Shown here in pieces: positions 63,903 through 64,000 of a stretch of DNA of 64,000 nt. Made by a program: the position numbers and the translations under genes. The notes below the pieces were generated by a model, which did not search any database, was not told the origin of the DNA, and saw nothing but the letters and a program-made list of their open reading frames with translations. This stretch comes from Solibacillus sp. FSL W7-1436 (GTDB lineage Bacteria > Bacillota > Bacilli > Bacillales_A > Planococcaceae). Positions within the stretch are counted from its first letter, which is position 1; every line of letters begins with the position of its first letter. The DNA lies in contig NZ_JBBOWV010000001.1 of NCBI RefSeq assembly GCF_038007305.1, forward strand, positions 3,028,501 to 3,092,500, read 5' to 3'.

Positions 63903-64000
63903 ATGGTAGATAAGGAACTATATAATGCTGTAAAAGAATTAGTCGATGTACGATATCCGAGTGGATGGGGTGGTGCAGCAGCGGTTCGTGTAGAAGACGG
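63903..64000 (+). CDS. cytidine deaminase, cut by the window end
   Basis: Only the first 32 codons are present: ATG behind GATAAGGAGCTGAAAATCA, reading MVDKELYNAVKELVDVRYP and SGWGGAAAVRVEDG. This matches the N terminus of the cytidine/blasticidin S deaminase-type enzymes of Bacillus. The zinc site lies beyond the window, so the call rests on the N terminus alone. Confidence 0.65.
   Translation, partial: MVDKELYNAVKELVDVRYPSGWGGAAAVRVED

Overview
The window looks like a piece of chromosome from a low-GC, Gram-positive, Bacillus-like bacterium, most likely of the Planococcaceae (Solibacillus/Lysinibacillus neighbourhood). The evidence is AT-rich sequence, strong GGAGG-type ribosome sites, frequent TTG/GTG starts, a T-box leader, catabolite (cre) sites, an S-layer-homology surface protein and many genes of recognisable Bacillus families. 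The family placement is inference.

Layout. 0.3-3.2 kb: a run of small immunity-like or hypothetical genes, three of them broken by single-base indels. 3.2-6.5 kb: rnz (RNase Z), small membrane proteins and gene remnants. 6.5-11.2 kb: a class A penicillin-binding protein with a Lys/Glu/Asp repeat tail, a proline-specific T-box with proC, and an MBL-fold hydrolase. 11.2-12.3 kb: a frameshifted phage/plasmid-type replication protein with iteron-like repeats upstream. 12.3-13.7 kb: two lipoproteins.

13.9-30.4 kb is a complete pectin-oligosaccharide utilisation locus. It has a GH28 hydrolase, two paralogous ABC solute-binding lipoproteins, two permeases, a GH105 unsaturated uronyl hydrolase, a YesM/YesN-type two-component system, kduI, kduD, a TIM-barrel isomerase, an MsmX-type ATPase, kdgK and kdgA. 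Together these import oligogalacturonides, split them in the cytoplasm and run the product through KDG and KDPG to pyruvate and glyceraldehyde-3-phosphate. Two good cre sites suggest glucose repression.

30.7-37.7 kb: a PAS/HD-GYP protein, an unusual array of TATTAGAAC-type motifs, the hmp-nsrR nitric-oxide defence pair with NsrR operator-like sequences, a short-chain dehydrogenase and argG-argH. 37.7-39.6 kb: a group IIC intron sitting directly behind the argH terminator. 39.7-46.3 kb: a drug-efflux MFS protein, a TelA-family protein, an EamA transporter, and an M20 peptidase overlapping a sirtuin.

46.4-50.3 kb: a two-gene Hen1-Pnkp RNA repair operon. 50.3-64 kb: small accessory genes, comprising five GNAT acetyltransferases, an SLH protein, a STAS-like protein paired with a KAS III-like enzyme that lacks two of the three catalytic residues, a Nudix hydrolase, an ECF sigma/anti-sigma operon, a CarD regulator, a TPR protein and, cut by the window end, a cytidine deaminase.
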